64,000 bases of DNA from Candidatus Sulfotelmatobacter sp. (GTDB taxonomy: Bacteria > Acidobacteriota > Terriglobia > Terriglobales > Acidobacteriaceae), in assembly GCA_030041475.1 (NCBI GenBank), contig JASHNU010000079.1:1-64000 (forward strand), given 5' to 3'. Shown here one piece after another: positions 43,226 to 52,194 of the stretch. A program made the position numbers and the translations under genes. Position 1 is the stretch's first letter, and each line of letters opens with the position of its first letter. The notes beneath the pieces are model-generated. The model did no database searches. It saw only the letters and a program-made list of their open reading frames with translations, and had not been told where the DNA came from.

Positions 43226-43358
43226 TCCCCTGGAAACGAAGCCGCGCCCACGCGCCATGGCGATGGAAAAGGATCACTGAAGAAGGTCCGCGTCCGCACC
43301 GGTCTCCCGCCAGCATGGCGGTGACGGTCGCGAGCGGCAAACCGTAAGCTCGACCTGT

Positions 43359-43976
43359 TTAGCTCGAGGTGAACAGGTGGCCGAGTTTCTCTTTTTTCGT
43401 CTTGAGGTATTCTTCCGCGTGCGGACTCGGAGTGACTACACATGGCACGCGCTCGACCACTTTAACGCCCGCTTTTTCAAGAGCCTCAACTTTATCGGGA
43501 TTGTTCGAGAGCAGCCGCACGCGCGTGACTCCCAACGCCTTGAGAATCTCGGCGGGCAGGGCGAATTCGCGGTGATCGGCCTTGAAACCAAGCCGTTCGT
43601 TGGCCTCGACCGTGTCGAGCCCCGCGTCCTGCAATTCGTAAGCCTGCAGCTTGGCCATCAGGCCGATGCCGCGCCCCTCCTGTTGTTCGTAGATCAGGAT
43701 GCCGGCGCCCTCGTCCCGGATCATGGAGAGAGACAGCTCTAGCTGCTGGCGGCAATCACAGCGCAGCGAATGAAAAACGTCGCCGGTCAGGCACTGGGAA
43801 TGTACTCTGACCACGGGCGGCACTGTCTTTACATCGCCCATCACCAAAGCCACCGCCTCTTCCACCCGACGACTCTTTCCGGAGCCGAATTCTCCGCGAA
43901 AACCACAAATGCGGAAATGGCCCCAGCGCGTGGGAAAATCCGCCGATGCCACCTGTCGAACTGCATTCGTAGTCAC
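43359..43976 (-). CDS. ribA: GTP cyclohydrolase II
   Basis: About 205 residues. It opens GTP to make 2,5-diamino-6-ribosylamino-pyrimidinone phosphate, the first step of riboflavin synthesis. The zinc ligands are in the HSQCLTGDVFHSLRCDC segment. The catalytic GTP-binding loop EQQEGRGIGLMAKLQAYEL and the arginine/asparagine block RVRLLSNNPDKVEAL are intact. The start GTG 43976 is preferred because TATAAT lies six bases upstream on the coding strand; a longer frame reaches 44069 but its extra residues are unlike family members. No ribB fusion is present. The downstream pathway gene ribH is at 52.3 kb. Confidence 0.9.
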   Translation of the reverse strand: MTTNAVRQVASADFPTRWGHFRICGFRGEFGSGKSRRVEEAVALVMGDVKTVPPVVRVHSQCLTGDVFHSLRCDCRQQLELSLSMIRDEGAGILIYEQQEGRGIGLMAKLQAYELQDAGLDTVEANERLGFKADHREFALPAEILKALGVTRVRLLSNNPDKVEALEKAGVKVVERVPCVVTPSPHAEEYLKTKKEKLGHLFTSS

Positions 43977-43982
43977 TCTTCG

Positions 43983-43988
43983 ATTATA
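43983..43988 (-). promoter_or_regulatory. Putative -10 element six bases before the ribA GTG
   Basis: The minus strand reads TATAAT followed by CGAAGA and GTG. Transcription would begin at or next to the start codon, giving a leaderless message. No good -35 hexamer is visible. Confidence 0.35.
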
Positions 43989-44169
43989 GCGGGCGAGACC
44001 TTTCCGGGCCCGAGGCCACCAACAAAAAGGGCCGCCGGAATTGACGGCCATCCCGACAGCGCTGCGCAACTAGATGACGTTGTGCACGGTCTTGGTCTGC
44101 AGCGACATGGTGCTATGTTCGCAAAGAGAGAAGAGAACTGGACATGGACTGACGCGCAATCGCGCCCGG

Positions 44170-44871
44170 CTATCCTCGCGCCTTGAAGGGGAAGATGGCG
44201 TCCTGCTTGGAGGGAATCGGGGCGCCATTGCGGGTGGCGGGATTAAAGCGCCAGTTGTCGAGAGCTGCCAGGCACTTCTCGTCGATGTCGGGACCCAGGC
44301 TCACGAGCACCGTCTTGTGAGTGATCTCCCCGCGCTCGTCAATAGTTATTTCAATCACTTCGTTGCCGGGAGAGCTCGGCATTTGCCACGGGTAGACAAC
44401 CGGATCGGAGGTCGCAACCGGCAAGGCGGGACGAATTTCGTCGCCATAAAATGGACCGCGACTGAGCGTTCCGTAGGGAAGTCCTGCCTGCGCTCCGTGA
44501 CCGAGCGCGGAAAGCGTCTGGGTCTTGGCATCGTCCTGCGTTTGAGTACGCAGCGGCGGATTCTGCCGCAAACCCGATTTCGCCATTTGCGCAGGAGGCT
44601 GCCAGGTAAGCTTGTTCTGGCTCGATCGCTCATGTTTGTATCGCTCGGTCGCACGGTCGGGCGAGCTATGCTTGCTGTTGTCGACGGACTTGCTCTCCCA
44701 AAAGAGCCGCGTGACAGAAGTTCCATTCCGGCCGATCGCTACAGAATTCGGCTGCAGCTTCAACGGCTCAGGGGAACGCAGCAGCCAGGCCAGCACCAGC
44801 CCATGTACCACAACGGATCCCGCAAGGAGACGACGCTGCCGCGAGGCGCCAGGGTTGATTTGAGCAAACAT
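44170..44871 (-). CDS. TonB-family protein (energy transducer-like)
   Basis: A 233-residue inner-membrane-anchored periplasmic protein. Residues about 14-30 (LLAGSVVVHGLVLAWLL) form the N-terminal helix, typical of TonB. A proline/threonine-rich linker follows. The C-terminal domain (about 160-230) carries the TonB pattern with VIEITIDERGEITHKTVLVS and CLAALDNWRFNPATRNGAPI. It would link the proton-motive force to outer-membrane receptors such as the one at 0.6 kb, but there is no exbBD here. ATG 44871 is taken as start. The opposite-strand frame is a shadow. Confidence 0.85.
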   Translation of the reverse strand: MFAQINPGASRQRRLLAGSVVVHGLVLAWLLRSPEPLKLQPNSVAIGRNGTSVTRLFWESKSVDNSKHSSPDRATERYKHERSSQNKLTWQPPAQMAKSGLRQNPPLRTQTQDDAKTQTLSALGHGAQAGLPYGTLSRGPFYGDEIRPALPVATSDPVVYPWQMPSSPGNEVIEITIDERGEITHKTVLVSLGPDIDEKCLAALDNWRFNPATRNGAPIPSKQDAIFPFKARG

Positions 44872-45413
44872 CAAGGATTCCCCAATACACCCACAAGATA
44901 AACGCGTTCGCCCTCTTTCCAGCTAGGCCTTCCTTTACTTAGACGCTGCGCGGCACGGTTCGTCAAGGGATTTTTCGTCCTGGAACACGCGCCCGTTTGC
45001 TGCCCAATCGGGCGGTTTGGACCCTCCTCCCGCCTCGATCCTCGCTTGGTGGCAATCTGCGAAGACTGCTAAACTAGTCGAGCAACCAGCATTCCAACCG
45101 CAGACGGGGCTATAGCTCAGCTGGGAGAGCGCATCGTTCGCAACGATGAGGTCGTCGGTTCGAGCCCGACTAGCTCCACCATCCAACTTCCAGTAAAACT
45201 CGAGTTTCACAATGGCTGCGTCGCTGGGGGCGTCGGAGGTCAAGCGAGCACGTTACCAGAAGGAATTCGGGCGACGCCACCGTTGCATCCACCTGAAATG
45301 ACAAAGGGATAAAGGCGGGGTGACCTTCGTAATCGCGCGGGGAGGATGTCACATTGCCGCCCGGAAAGGCGGCTCCTAGAATCGGAGCAGGGCTTACTCC
45401 GCTCCAATTCTGC
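44872..45413. other. Spacer between the TonB-like gene and the TPR gene, with tRNA
   Basis: This 542-base region carries tRNA-Ala at 45106-45181 and no convincing protein gene; the open frames here read low-complexity basic sequence. A GGAGG at about 45340-45345 may serve an alternative TTG start at 45354 of the next gene. Confidence 0.6.
45106..45181 (+). tRNA. tRNA-Ala (anticodon CGC)
   Basis: A complete cloverleaf of 76 bases. The acceptor stem is GGGGCTA with TAGCTCC (one G-U pair), the D arm is GCTCAGCTGGGAGAGC, and the anticodon stem is CATCG/CGATG around loop TTCGCAA, so the anticodon is CGC, reading GCG codons. The T arm is GTCGG-TTCGAGC-CCGAC. The genome encodes the CCA end (45179-45181). 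Confidence 0.97.
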
Positions 45414-48002
45414 ATGCCTGAGATCACAAAACGACTGGACCGGGCCGAGATGGCCAAGCGCGTGGAGCGAGCGGAGAAGCTCCTGCAAAAAGGCAAGACT
45501 CCCGAGGCGCTGGAAGAATACCTGCTGGTCCTGCGTGACGACCCGGAAAATGATGTCGTGCGGCAACTTGCGGCCGATCTGTGCCTGTCGCTGAGCCGCA
45601 ACGTCGACGCCGTCAAGCTTCTGGGCGAGCTGTTTGAACGCCAGGTTGCGGCCGGAGATGCGACTCGCGCCAGCCTCACTTACAAGAAACTCGCCCGGCA
45701 CGGCGTGCCGACCTGGCAACAGAAATTCCGCTTTGGACAATTGCTCGAAGGGTCGAACAAGAAGCTGGCAGCCACCACCTACGAAGCCGCACTGGCCGAC
45801 CTGGCCAAGCTGGGGAAGAAGCAGGAAACCGCCGAGATTCTGGACAGGATCGTCGCGCTGGAACCGACACAAGCGAACTTCCTGCGCGTGGCAGAATTGG
45901 CCTCGGAGTCGGGAAATCACAAAGCGGCGGCGACGGCCTTTGAGCAAGTGGCGAAAATTGCTGCCAGCGAGGGCGGCGACGCGGCGCAGTGGTACGAGCG
46001 CGCGTATCAGGAAGATGCTTCCGATCCAGGGATTGCGCTCGAGTACGGGAAAACCTTGCTGGCGCAGGGACAGGCCGGGGCGGCAATCTTCATTCTCGAG
46101 CCACAGATCAACTCCGGGCAGGCCACGCCCGAACTGCGCGAGGCCTACGCCGCGGCGTTGCAGTCGGCGGGGCGCCTCAGCGAAGCCGAGCCGCTGGTGT
46201 GGGGATTGTTCGAGCAGAATCCCGGGCGAGTGCAGCAAGTCATCACGCTGATCGGCCAGTTGCTCGACTCCGGGCAGGACGATGCGGCGGTCTCGCTGGC
46301 ACGCAAGCTGGAACAATTCCAGCGCAAGCGCGGCGAGCGACGCCAGTTCATCGCCATCATGGAGGACGTAACCCGCGACCACCACGCTTCGGCACAGGTG
46401 CTCGAGTTCCTCAGCGAGCTTTACAACTCGTCGAACCGCGAGAACGACTACTGCCAGACGCTGCTTAAATTGTTCGATCTGTATGTGAGCACCAGCGAAT
46501 TTGAGAAGGCTGCAGAGTGCCTGGATCGCGCCGCCGAAGTGGATCCCTATGAGACCGGACACCTGAAGCGCCTGGATCAGCTCAAGGGCAAGGTGGACGA
46601 CGCGCGCTTCAAGGTGATTTCTTCGCGCTTTAGCTCCGTGGGAAAAGCGGCGGCGGACCAGCCCGCCCAGGTGCAGGAACCGACCTTGGGCGCGGCGACG
46701 CTGCAAGATCTCATGTTGCAGGCGGAAATTCTGGTGCAGTACGGCATGCGTACCAAGGCGGTAGAACGGTTGCAACGAATCCAGGAATTGTTTCCGCGCG
46801 AAGAGGAACGAAACGAAGATTTGCAGCGGCTGTATATGTCGGCGGGAGTGACGCCGCGGTATGCCGGATCGGCGCCGCTGCCGCCAGCGACTGCTGCTTC
46901 CACGCCTCCGGCAGCAGCGGCGGCTCCGGCTCCTGATCCGGCCAACGACGTCCGCAGCTTTACGCGCGTAGCGGAAATTACGCGCAAGCTGTATCACCAG
47001 AGCACAGCGCCCGCCGTGCTGAATACCGCAGTGCGGGAAATCGGCGCGCATTGGGAAACGGCCCGCTGCATCGCGGCCATGGGGAAGGCGGGATCGTCGC
47101 CCACGTCGGTGGAAGAGTTTTGCGCGGAAGGCACAAAAAAAGCAAGCGCGGCGCTGATTGCGGAAATCGTGGCTTGCCTGCACCAGGCGGTTGCAGGGCA
47201 CGATCCGCTGGCCATCAACGAAGCGCCGAAAGCTTCCTCACTACAAACGGCGAAGAAGGCAGTCTCCGAGTTGGGAGCGGCTTCGGTGCTGGCCATTCCG
47301 CTGAGTGATGGCGAGGAAACTGTCGGCATGCTGGTGCTGATTCACAACCGGCCGCGGACGTGGCAGCAGGCAGACATGGTGGTGCTCAAGACGCTCACCG
47401 AGCAGATGGTGATTGCGCTGAACAATGCCGGCCTGCGGCGGCTGGTGAAGAACCTCTCCGTGACCGACGAAAAGTCCGGGCTGCTGAAGCGGGCGTCATA
47501 CATTGATCTCCTTCTGGCCGAGAGCAAGCGCGCCATCCAGAATGCATCGGCGCTCTCCGTGCTGCTGATGCAGTTCGGCAAGACCGCTCTCATGATCAAG
47601 GAGTACGGCGAGAGCGAGGTGCAGTCGGCGATCGAAAAAGTGGGGCAGGTCTTCGCGGCCAATATCCGCTCCAACGATCTGGCTTTCCGCTACGACACGA
47701 CGACGATTGCGATTCTGCTGGGCGAGACCGCGGAAAAAGAAGCCATGCTCGCCGTTGAGAAGCTGCGCAAGACCATCACCGACGTGCGCCTGCCGGCGAA
47801 AGACGGAGCGGCGCAGGGCCAGCCGCTGCTGTTTTCCGCGGGGCTGGCTGAAGCGGTGATCCGCACCGAATACGATCCCGTGGACGTGGTGACGGAAGTG
47901 ATCAACCGCGCCGAGCACGCGCTGGCGCAGGCCATGGCGCAAGGCCCGGGAAAGATTGTGGCAGAGGGCCCGGCGGCGCTCGCCGCAGGGGCGGTTGCGT
48001 AG
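45414..48002 (+). CDS. TPR-GAF protein with degenerate GGDEF domain
   Basis: About 862 residues, cytosolic. The N-terminal two thirds carry TPR-like helical repeats (KLLQKGKTPEALEEYLLVLR and similar; about residues 10-470). A proline/alanine linker follows at about 475-510. A GAF-like domain covers about 515-675 (TVGMLVLIHNRPRTWQQADM). The end (about 680-850) is a GGDEF-type fold: SVTDEKSGLLKRASYIDLLL and VFAANIRSNDLAFRYDTTTI. The active-site GG(D/E)EF has become RYDTTT, so cyclic-di-GMP synthesis is unlikely. It may sense and report through protein interactions. ATG 45414 is preferred; TTG 45354 behind GGAGG is an alternative. Confidence 0.8.
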   Translation: MPEITKRLDRAEMAKRVERAEKLLQKGKTPEALEEYLLVLRDDPENDVVRQLAADLCLSLSRNVDAVKLLGELFERQVAAGDATRASLTYKKLARHGVPTWQQKFRFGQLLEGSNKKLAATTYEAALADLAKLGKKQETAEILDRIVALEPTQANFLRVAELASESGNHKAAATAFEQVAKIAASEGGDAAQWYERAYQEDASDPGIALEYGKTLLAQGQAGAAIFILEPQINSGQATPELREAYAAALQSAGRLSEAEPLVWGLFEQNPGRVQQVITLIGQLLDSGQDDAAVSLARKLEQFQRKRGERRQFIAIMEDVTRDHHASAQVLEFLSELYNSSNRENDYCQTLLKLFDLYVSTSEFEKAAECLDRAAEVDPYETGHLKRLDQLKGKVDDARFKVISSRFSSVGKAAADQPAQVQEPTLGAATLQDLMLQAEILVQYGMRTKAVERLQRIQELFPREEERNEDLQRLYMSAGVTPRYAGSAPLPPATAASTPPAAAAAPAPDPANDVRSFTRVAEITRKLYHQSTAPAVLNTAVREIGAHWETARCIAAMGKAGSSPTSVEEFCAEGTKKASAALIAEIVACLHQAVAGHDPLAINEAPKASSLQTAKKAVSELGAASVLAIPLSDGEETVGMLVLIHNRPRTWQQADMVVLKTLTEQMVIALNNAGLRRLVKNLSVTDEKSGLLKRASYIDLLLAESKRAIQNASALSVLLMQFGKTALMIKEYGESEVQSAIEKVGQVFAANIRSNDLAFRYDTTTIAILLGETAEKEAMLAVEKLRKTITDVRLPAKDGAAQGQPLLFSAGLAEAVIRTEYDPVDVVTEVINRAEHALAQAMAQGPGKIVAEGPAALAAGAVA

Positions 48003-48043
48003 ACGCGTTACAGCGCGAGCGGCACGCTGGCGAGTAATCCATC

Positions 48044-48487
48044 ATGAAAATCTGCAAGCTCTACGTCGCCTGGCCCGTGAAGATGTGCTACTTCCTCATG
48101 GCGTTGGCCTGGCCGCTGATCGGCATGTTTGGCATCGCGGCGGCGGCAACGGGCGCATTCGGCCCGGATCCGGGCGCGTCTGGGATTGGGATCTGGGTGT
48201 TCGTCTTCGTGTTGTTCAGCGGGCTCTACGCCTCGTACTCGTGGCTGAGCTTTCCGTATGAGATTCGGATGCAGGAAAACGCACTCGAGTTCCGGAGCCT
48301 TATGCGCAACAGGGTTGTCCCTGTGGCCACGATCAGGTCGATGCGAGCCAAGCCTTATGCGCTGGGATTTGTGGACCTGCAACATGAACGGGGAACGATT
48401 CACCTGGTCAGCCAGATGGATGGTTTTCACGAGTTTGTTTCCGCAGTCAAGTCTCTGAATCCGGCAGCCAAGATCGAGGGTTGCTGA
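48044..48487 (+). CDS. Small membrane protein with two helices
   Basis: A 147-residue protein. Residues about 16-38 and 48-72 are hydrophobic helices (FLMALAWPLIGMFGIAAAAT and IWVFVFVLFSGLYASYSWL). The remaining part is a PH-like beta domain (YEIRMQENALEFRSLMRNRV and HERGTIHLVSQMDGFHEF). The family is not recognised. ATG 48044 lies 42 bases after the previous gene's stop. Confidence 0.65.
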   Translation: MKICKLYVAWPVKMCYFLMALAWPLIGMFGIAAAATGAFGPDPGASGIGIWVFVFVLFSGLYASYSWLSFPYEIRMQENALEFRSLMRNRVVPVATIRSMRAKPYALGFVDLQHERGTIHLVSQMDGFHEFVSAVKSLNPAAKIEGC

Positions 48488-48581
48488 GCACGCATGGAAC
48501 CCAGCTTTTAAACTCCGCCTGTTAACACCACACCCTCGCGATGAACACCTTTCCCGGATCTCTGACCTGTTTTGATTTTTC

Positions 48582-48618
48582 CTTTCTCCGTGCTTCTGTG
48601 CCTCTGTGGTGAAATCTC
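48582..48618. repeat. Dispersed repeat of the CTGTGCCTCTGTGGTG family
   Basis: The sequence TTCTGTGCCTCTGTGGTGAA belongs to a repeat family that also occurs at about 49933-49957, 50252-50281 and 52270-52298, in both orientations. Confidence 0.75.
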
Positions 48619-48694
48619 ATTCCCGCTGCTACACTGGCAGGTTTGGGCTGTCGATCACGAATCGTTCTGGTCGGAGCCCTCCAGAAAGAAGGTC

Positions 48695-49894
48695 ATGCTG
48701 AAGCCGGGTGACATCGCCATTGTCAGCGGGGCGCGCACGCCCTTTGGCCGCTATTGCGGCAAGTTGAAAGATTTCTCTGCGCAGGAGTTGGGCGCGGTCG
48801 CGGCGCAGGGCGCGATCGAGCGCTCTAAAATTGACGCCAAGGAATTCGATCACGTCGTGTTCGGCAATGCGCAGCAAACTTCCGGCGACGCGCTGTATGG
48901 GGCGCGGCATGTGGGGTTGCGGGCCGGCATTCCGATTGAGACTCCGGCGCTCACGGTAAACCGTCTCTGCGGCTCGGGCATGCAGGCGATTGTGAGCGCC
49001 GCGCAGATGATCCAGACCGAAGAGGCGAAGGTTGTGCTGGCAGGCGGCATGGAAGCGATGTCGCAGGCGCCGTTTGTGATTCGCGGACGCGACGGGTTTA
49101 CCCTGGCTCCGGGGGGAAAGCTGGAAGATTCGCTCATGGTGGCGCTGCTCGACACGTATTGCGGGTTGTACATGGCGAACACCGCCGAGCTGTATGGCTC
49201 GCAGCAGGGGATTTCGCGCGAGATGCAGGATGAGTTCGCGCTGCGCTCGCAGCAAAAAGCCGACGCGGCCTACAAGGAAAATCGCCTGCAGGAAGAGCTG
49301 GTGCCGGTCCCTCTTCGCAATTCCAAGGGCGAGCCGACCGGCGAATTGCTGACCGAGGATGATCACCGGCGTCCGCAGACCACGCTGGAGGGCCTGGCAA
49401 AGTTGAAGCCGGCGTTTGGCCGTCATGGCACAGTGACGGCGGGCAATGCCAGCGGCATTGTGGACGGCGCCGCAGCCGTAGTCGTGATGTCGATCGAGGA
49501 AGCGCGCAAGCGACAGATCGAGCCGCTGGGGCGGATTGTGGGCTGGGGGATCGCGGGAGTACAGCCGAAGCTGATGGGCCGCGGGCCGGTGCCGGCAACG
49601 AAACTGGCGCTGCAGAAGGCCGGGCTGTCGCTCGACTACATCGATCTGATTGAAGTGAACGAGGCATTCGCGGCGCAGTATCTGGCAGTTGAAAGTGAAT
49701 TGGGACTCGACCGCGAAAAAGTGAACGTGAACGGCGGTGCGATCGCGCTCGGGCATCCGCTGGGCGCCACGGGAACGCGGCTGGTGATCACACTGCTGTA
49801 CGAACTGCGGCGTCGTAAGAAAAAGTACGGATTGGCGACGGCGTGTATCGGAGGGGGACAGGGGATTGCGATGGTGGTGGAGAGCTTGAGTTGA
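48695..49894 (+). CDS. Acetyl-CoA acetyltransferase (thiolase)
   Basis: A 399-residue cytosolic thiolase that either joins two acetyl-CoA to acetoacetyl-CoA or splits 3-ketoacyl-CoA. The active-site cysteines are in NRLCGSGMQAI and CIGGGQGIAMV, and the catalytic His is in GGAIALGHPLGATGTR. ATG 48695 has AAGAAGG upstream; the longer open frame into 48572 is a repeat and is rejected. Two later genes on this strand encode the next two steps of beta-oxidation or its reverse. The family does not tell biosynthesis from degradation. Confidence 0.94.
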   Translation: MLKPGDIAIVSGARTPFGRYCGKLKDFSAQELGAVAAQGAIERSKIDAKEFDHVVFGNAQQTSGDALYGARHVGLRAGIPIETPALTVNRLCGSGMQAIVSAAQMIQTEEAKVVLAGGMEAMSQAPFVIRGRDGFTLAPGGKLEDSLMVALLDTYCGLYMANTAELYGSQQGISREMQDEFALRSQQKADAAYKENRLQEELVPVPLRNSKGEPTGELLTEDDHRRPQTTLEGLAKLKPAFGRHGTVTAGNASGIVDGAAAVVVMSIEEARKRQIEPLGRIVGWGIAGVQPKLMGRGPVPATKLALQKAGLSLDYIDLIEVNEAFAAQYLAVESELGLDREKVNVNGGAIALGHPLGATGTRLVITLLYELRRRKKKYGLATACIGGGQGIAMVVESLS

Positions 49895-49898
49895 ACTT

Positions 49899-49957
49899 CG
49901 TCACGCCGCGGATGAACGCGGATTAAAACCTTCACCACGGAGACACAGAGGGGGGGG
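49899..49957. repeat. Dispersed repeats after thiolase
   Basis: Two families occur side by side: CCGCGGATGAACGCGGATTA at about 49906-49925 and CACCACGGAGACACAGAGGG at about 49933-49952. Confidence 0.75.
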
Positions 49958-50010
49958 TGTTTCTATCAGGCGGACCCAGCCGCTGGCAGTCGATTTGAGG
50001 AGGTGGAGTC

Positions 50011-50250
50011 ATGTTCTTTCTGACTAAGTTCGCCCTTGTGACATGCGCTGTTTACGTGGGGCTCGCGATTCTGGTCGACGGTGCGACCTCCGTTCTTGGG
50101 CGGTGGGAAGGTTGGTCTTTCTTTTGGAAGAAGGGAGCGAGCGTGTTGCCCGTCGGACTGGTTTTCTTCGGTGCGATGTGGCTTTTCGCATTTTTGATCT
50201 CATGGCGGATTGTGATGACTCCCCTGATTGCTCGAATTAATAGAATTTGA
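50011..50250 (+). CDS. Small membrane protein
   Basis: A 79-residue protein with a strong ribosome-binding site GAGGAGG before ATG 50011. Two hydrophobic helices (about 5-25, KFALVTCAVYVGLAILVDG, and 45-68, VLPVGLVFFGAMWLFAFLI) are linked by WEGWSFFWKKG. The family is unknown. It lies between the thiolase and 3-hydroxyacyl-CoA dehydrogenase genes and may be part of the same unit. Confidence 0.6.
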   Translation: MFFLTKFALVTCAVYVGLAILVDGATSVLGRWEGWSFFWKKGASVLPVGLVFFGAMWLFAFLISWRIVMTPLIARINRI

Positions 50251-50276
50251 GACTCCGTGCCTCCGTGTCTCCGTGG

Positions 50277-50324
50277 TGAAAAGGATTTTGATCCGTGAAA
50301 ATCCGCGTTGATCCGCGGCAAAGG
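50277..50324. repeat. Dispersed repeat of the ATCCGCG family before hbd-like gene
   Basis: The sequence TGATCCGTGAAAATCCGCG followed by TTGATCCGCGGCAAAGG is one of eight copies of this type in the window (for example 23349-23384, 51231-51270, 60330-60365, 63147-63182, 63239-63277). Confidence 0.75.
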
Positions 50325-50333
50325 AATTTATAA

Positions 50334-51227
50334 ATGGCTATTCAAAAAGTAGGTGTTCTCGGCTGCGGACTCATGGGGTCCGGTATCGCGCAGGTTTCGG
50401 CGATGGCTGGATTCGACGTCACGGTGCTCGAGGTCGAGCAGAAGTTTCTCGACAAGGGATTCGCCGGGATTGAGAAGTCGCTGGCCAAGTTTGCCGAGCG
50501 TCCGGTTGACAAGGGCGGCATCACAGCGGAGCAGAAAGACGCAGCGCGGGCGCGGCTGAAGGGCACGACGAACAAGTCCGACCTGGCCGATTGTGACATT
50601 GTCATTGAAGCGATCATCGAGAACGTGGAAGAAAAGAAGAAGATGTATGCGGCGATTGACGGCATCGTCAAGAAGGATGCGATCTTCGCCACGAATACGT
50701 CTTCGATTTCGGTGACCGAGTTGCTGACTGCGACCAAGCGTCCGGAGCGGTTCATCGGGCTGCACTTTTTTAATCCCGTGCCGCTGATGAAGCTGGTGGA
50801 GGTCGTGCGCACGATCGCCACTTCGGACGAGGTATATCAGGCCGCTTACGATTTTGGAAAGAAGCTGGGCAAGGTTCCGGTGCGCACGTCGGACAAGACG
50901 GGATTCATCGTGAACCGGCTGCTGGTACCGTACCTGCTCGACGCGATCCGCGCGTATGAAGAGGGCGTCGGGTCGATTGAAGACATCGACAACGCGATGA
51001 AGCTGGGCTGCGGCTATCCGATGGGGCCGTTCACGCTGCTGGATTTTGTCGGGCTCGACACGACCTACTACATCACGCACGTGATGTACGACGAGTTCAA
51101 GGAGCGGCGGTTCGCCTCGCCTCCGCTGCTGAAGCGGCTGGTGATGGCGGGCTGGTACGGACGCAAGTCGGGCAAGGGATTTTATGATTACGCCGATCCG
51201 GAGAAGCCAAGGGCGCAGAAGCTTTGA
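50334..51227 (+). CDS. 3-hydroxybutyryl-CoA dehydrogenase
   Basis: A 297-residue NAD(P)-dependent enzyme converting 3-hydroxyacyl-CoA and acetoacetyl-CoA, either in beta-oxidation or in synthesis. The nucleotide-binding motif GCGLMGSGIAQ starts at residue 8. The catalytic pair lies in RFIGLHFFNPVPLMKLVEVV and the C-terminal domain contains GVGSIEDIDNAMKLGCGYPM. ATG 50334 follows AGGAATT. Its neighbours are a thiolase and an enoyl-CoA hydratase. Confidence 0.94.
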   Translation: MAIQKVGVLGCGLMGSGIAQVSAMAGFDVTVLEVEQKFLDKGFAGIEKSLAKFAERPVDKGGITAEQKDAARARLKGTTNKSDLADCDIVIEAIIENVEEKKKMYAAIDGIVKKDAIFATNTSSISVTELLTATKRPERFIGLHFFNPVPLMKLVEVVRTIATSDEVYQAAYDFGKKLGKVPVRTSDKTGFIVNRLLVPYLLDAIRAYEEGVGSIEDIDNAMKLGCGYPMGPFTLLDFVGLDTTYYITHVMYDEFKERRFASPPLLKRLVMAGWYGRKSGKGFYDYADPEKPRAQKL

Positions 51228-51230
51228 CTT

Positions 51231-51401
51231 CTTTGCCACGGATTCACGCGGATGAACACGGATTTAGGACTAGCTGGGTCGGTTGAGATGAAAGGGATCC
51301 TTCGAGTGCGGTTGTGCTTCGCGGGTGCGAAGCACAATCCTCGCTCAGGATGACAATGGTATTCGATCCGTCTTGATCCGCGGAAATCCGCGGCGAAATG
51401 G
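51231..51401. repeat. Repeat-filled spacer between hbd and crotonase genes
   Basis: Three known repeat styles are packed here. They are ACGGATTCACGCGGATGAAC at about 51239-51258, a copy ending CTCGCTCAGGATGACAAT at about 51340-51357, and ATCCGTCTTGATCCGCGGAA at about 51365-51384 inverted to the first. No gene is seen. Confidence 0.8.
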
Positions 51402-51407
51402 AATTTT

Positions 51408-52190
51408 ATGAACTTCGAAAACATCATTCTCGAAAAGAAAAACGCGATTGCGTACGTCACCGTCAACCGGCCGAAGGTGCTGAACGCGCTGAACATGGCC
51501 ACCATGGAGGAGTTGCGGACGGCGTTCCACGACATCAAGAGCGACAAGGCGATTCGCGTGGTGATCTTTACTGGCGCGGGTGAGAAAGCGTTTATTGCCG
51601 GCGCAGACATCGGCGAACTGTCCAAGCACGACGCGGTCAGCGGCAAGGAGTACACGCATCGCGGGCAGAGCGTTCTTAACTTAATCGAAAATCTCGGCAA
51701 GCCGGTGATTGCATGCATCAACGGATTCGCGCTCGGCGGCGGATGCGAGATCGCCATGGCCTGCACCATGCGCCTCGCGAGTGAGAACGCGAAGCTGGGC
51801 CAGCCGGAGGTGAAGCTGGGGATTATTCCCGGCTATGGTGGGACGCAGCGACTGCCGCGGCTGATCGGCAAGGGCCTGGCCATGCAGCAGGTGCTGACCG
51901 GGGAGATGATTACGGCGCAGGAGGCGCATCGCATCGGGCTGGTGAATGAAGTGACGGCGCCGACCGATCTGATTCCGCGGGCGGAGGCGATTGCGGCGAA
52001 GATTATTGCAAACGCTCCGCTGGCCGTGCAGTACGCAATGGAGGCCGTCAACAAAGGCATGGAGATGACGCTAGCCGAGGGATTGTATCTGGAAGCGACG
52101 CTGTTCGGCGTCTGCTGCGCGACGGAAGACAAGACGGAAGGAACGACGGCGTTTCTGGAGAAGCGGCCAGCGGCGTTCAAAGGAAGGTGA
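51408..52190 (+). CDS. Enoyl-CoA hydratase (crotonase)
   Basis: A 260-residue crotonase-superfamily enzyme hydrating crotonyl-CoA or longer enoyl-CoA. The oxyanion-hole segments are in EKAFIAGADIGELSKH and GFALGGGCEIAMACTMRLAS. The two catalytic glutamates are those of GGGCEIA and LGQPEVKLGIIPGYGGTQRL. The C-terminal helix with EGTTAFLEKRPAAFKGR fits. The start ATG 51408 has no strong ribosome-binding site. With the thiolase and dehydrogenase it completes a three-step set. Confidence 0.94.
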   Translation: MNFENIILEKKNAIAYVTVNRPKVLNALNMATMEELRTAFHDIKSDKAIRVVIFTGAGEKAFIAGADIGELSKHDAVSGKEYTHRGQSVLNLIENLGKPVIACINGFALGGGCEIAMACTMRLASENAKLGQPEVKLGIIPGYGGTQRLPRLIGKGLAMQQVLTGEMITAQEAHRIGLVNEVTAPTDLIPRAEAIAAKIIANAPLAVQYAMEAVNKGMEMTLAEGLYLEATLFGVCCATEDKTEGTTAFLEKRPAAFKGR

Positions 52191-52194
52191 CCTC

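Noticed and set aside
45240-47201. 653-residue minus-strand open frame opposite the TPR gene
   Set aside because: It lies fully within the real plus-strand gene and has no recognisable domain; GC-rich codon bias creates long shadow frames.
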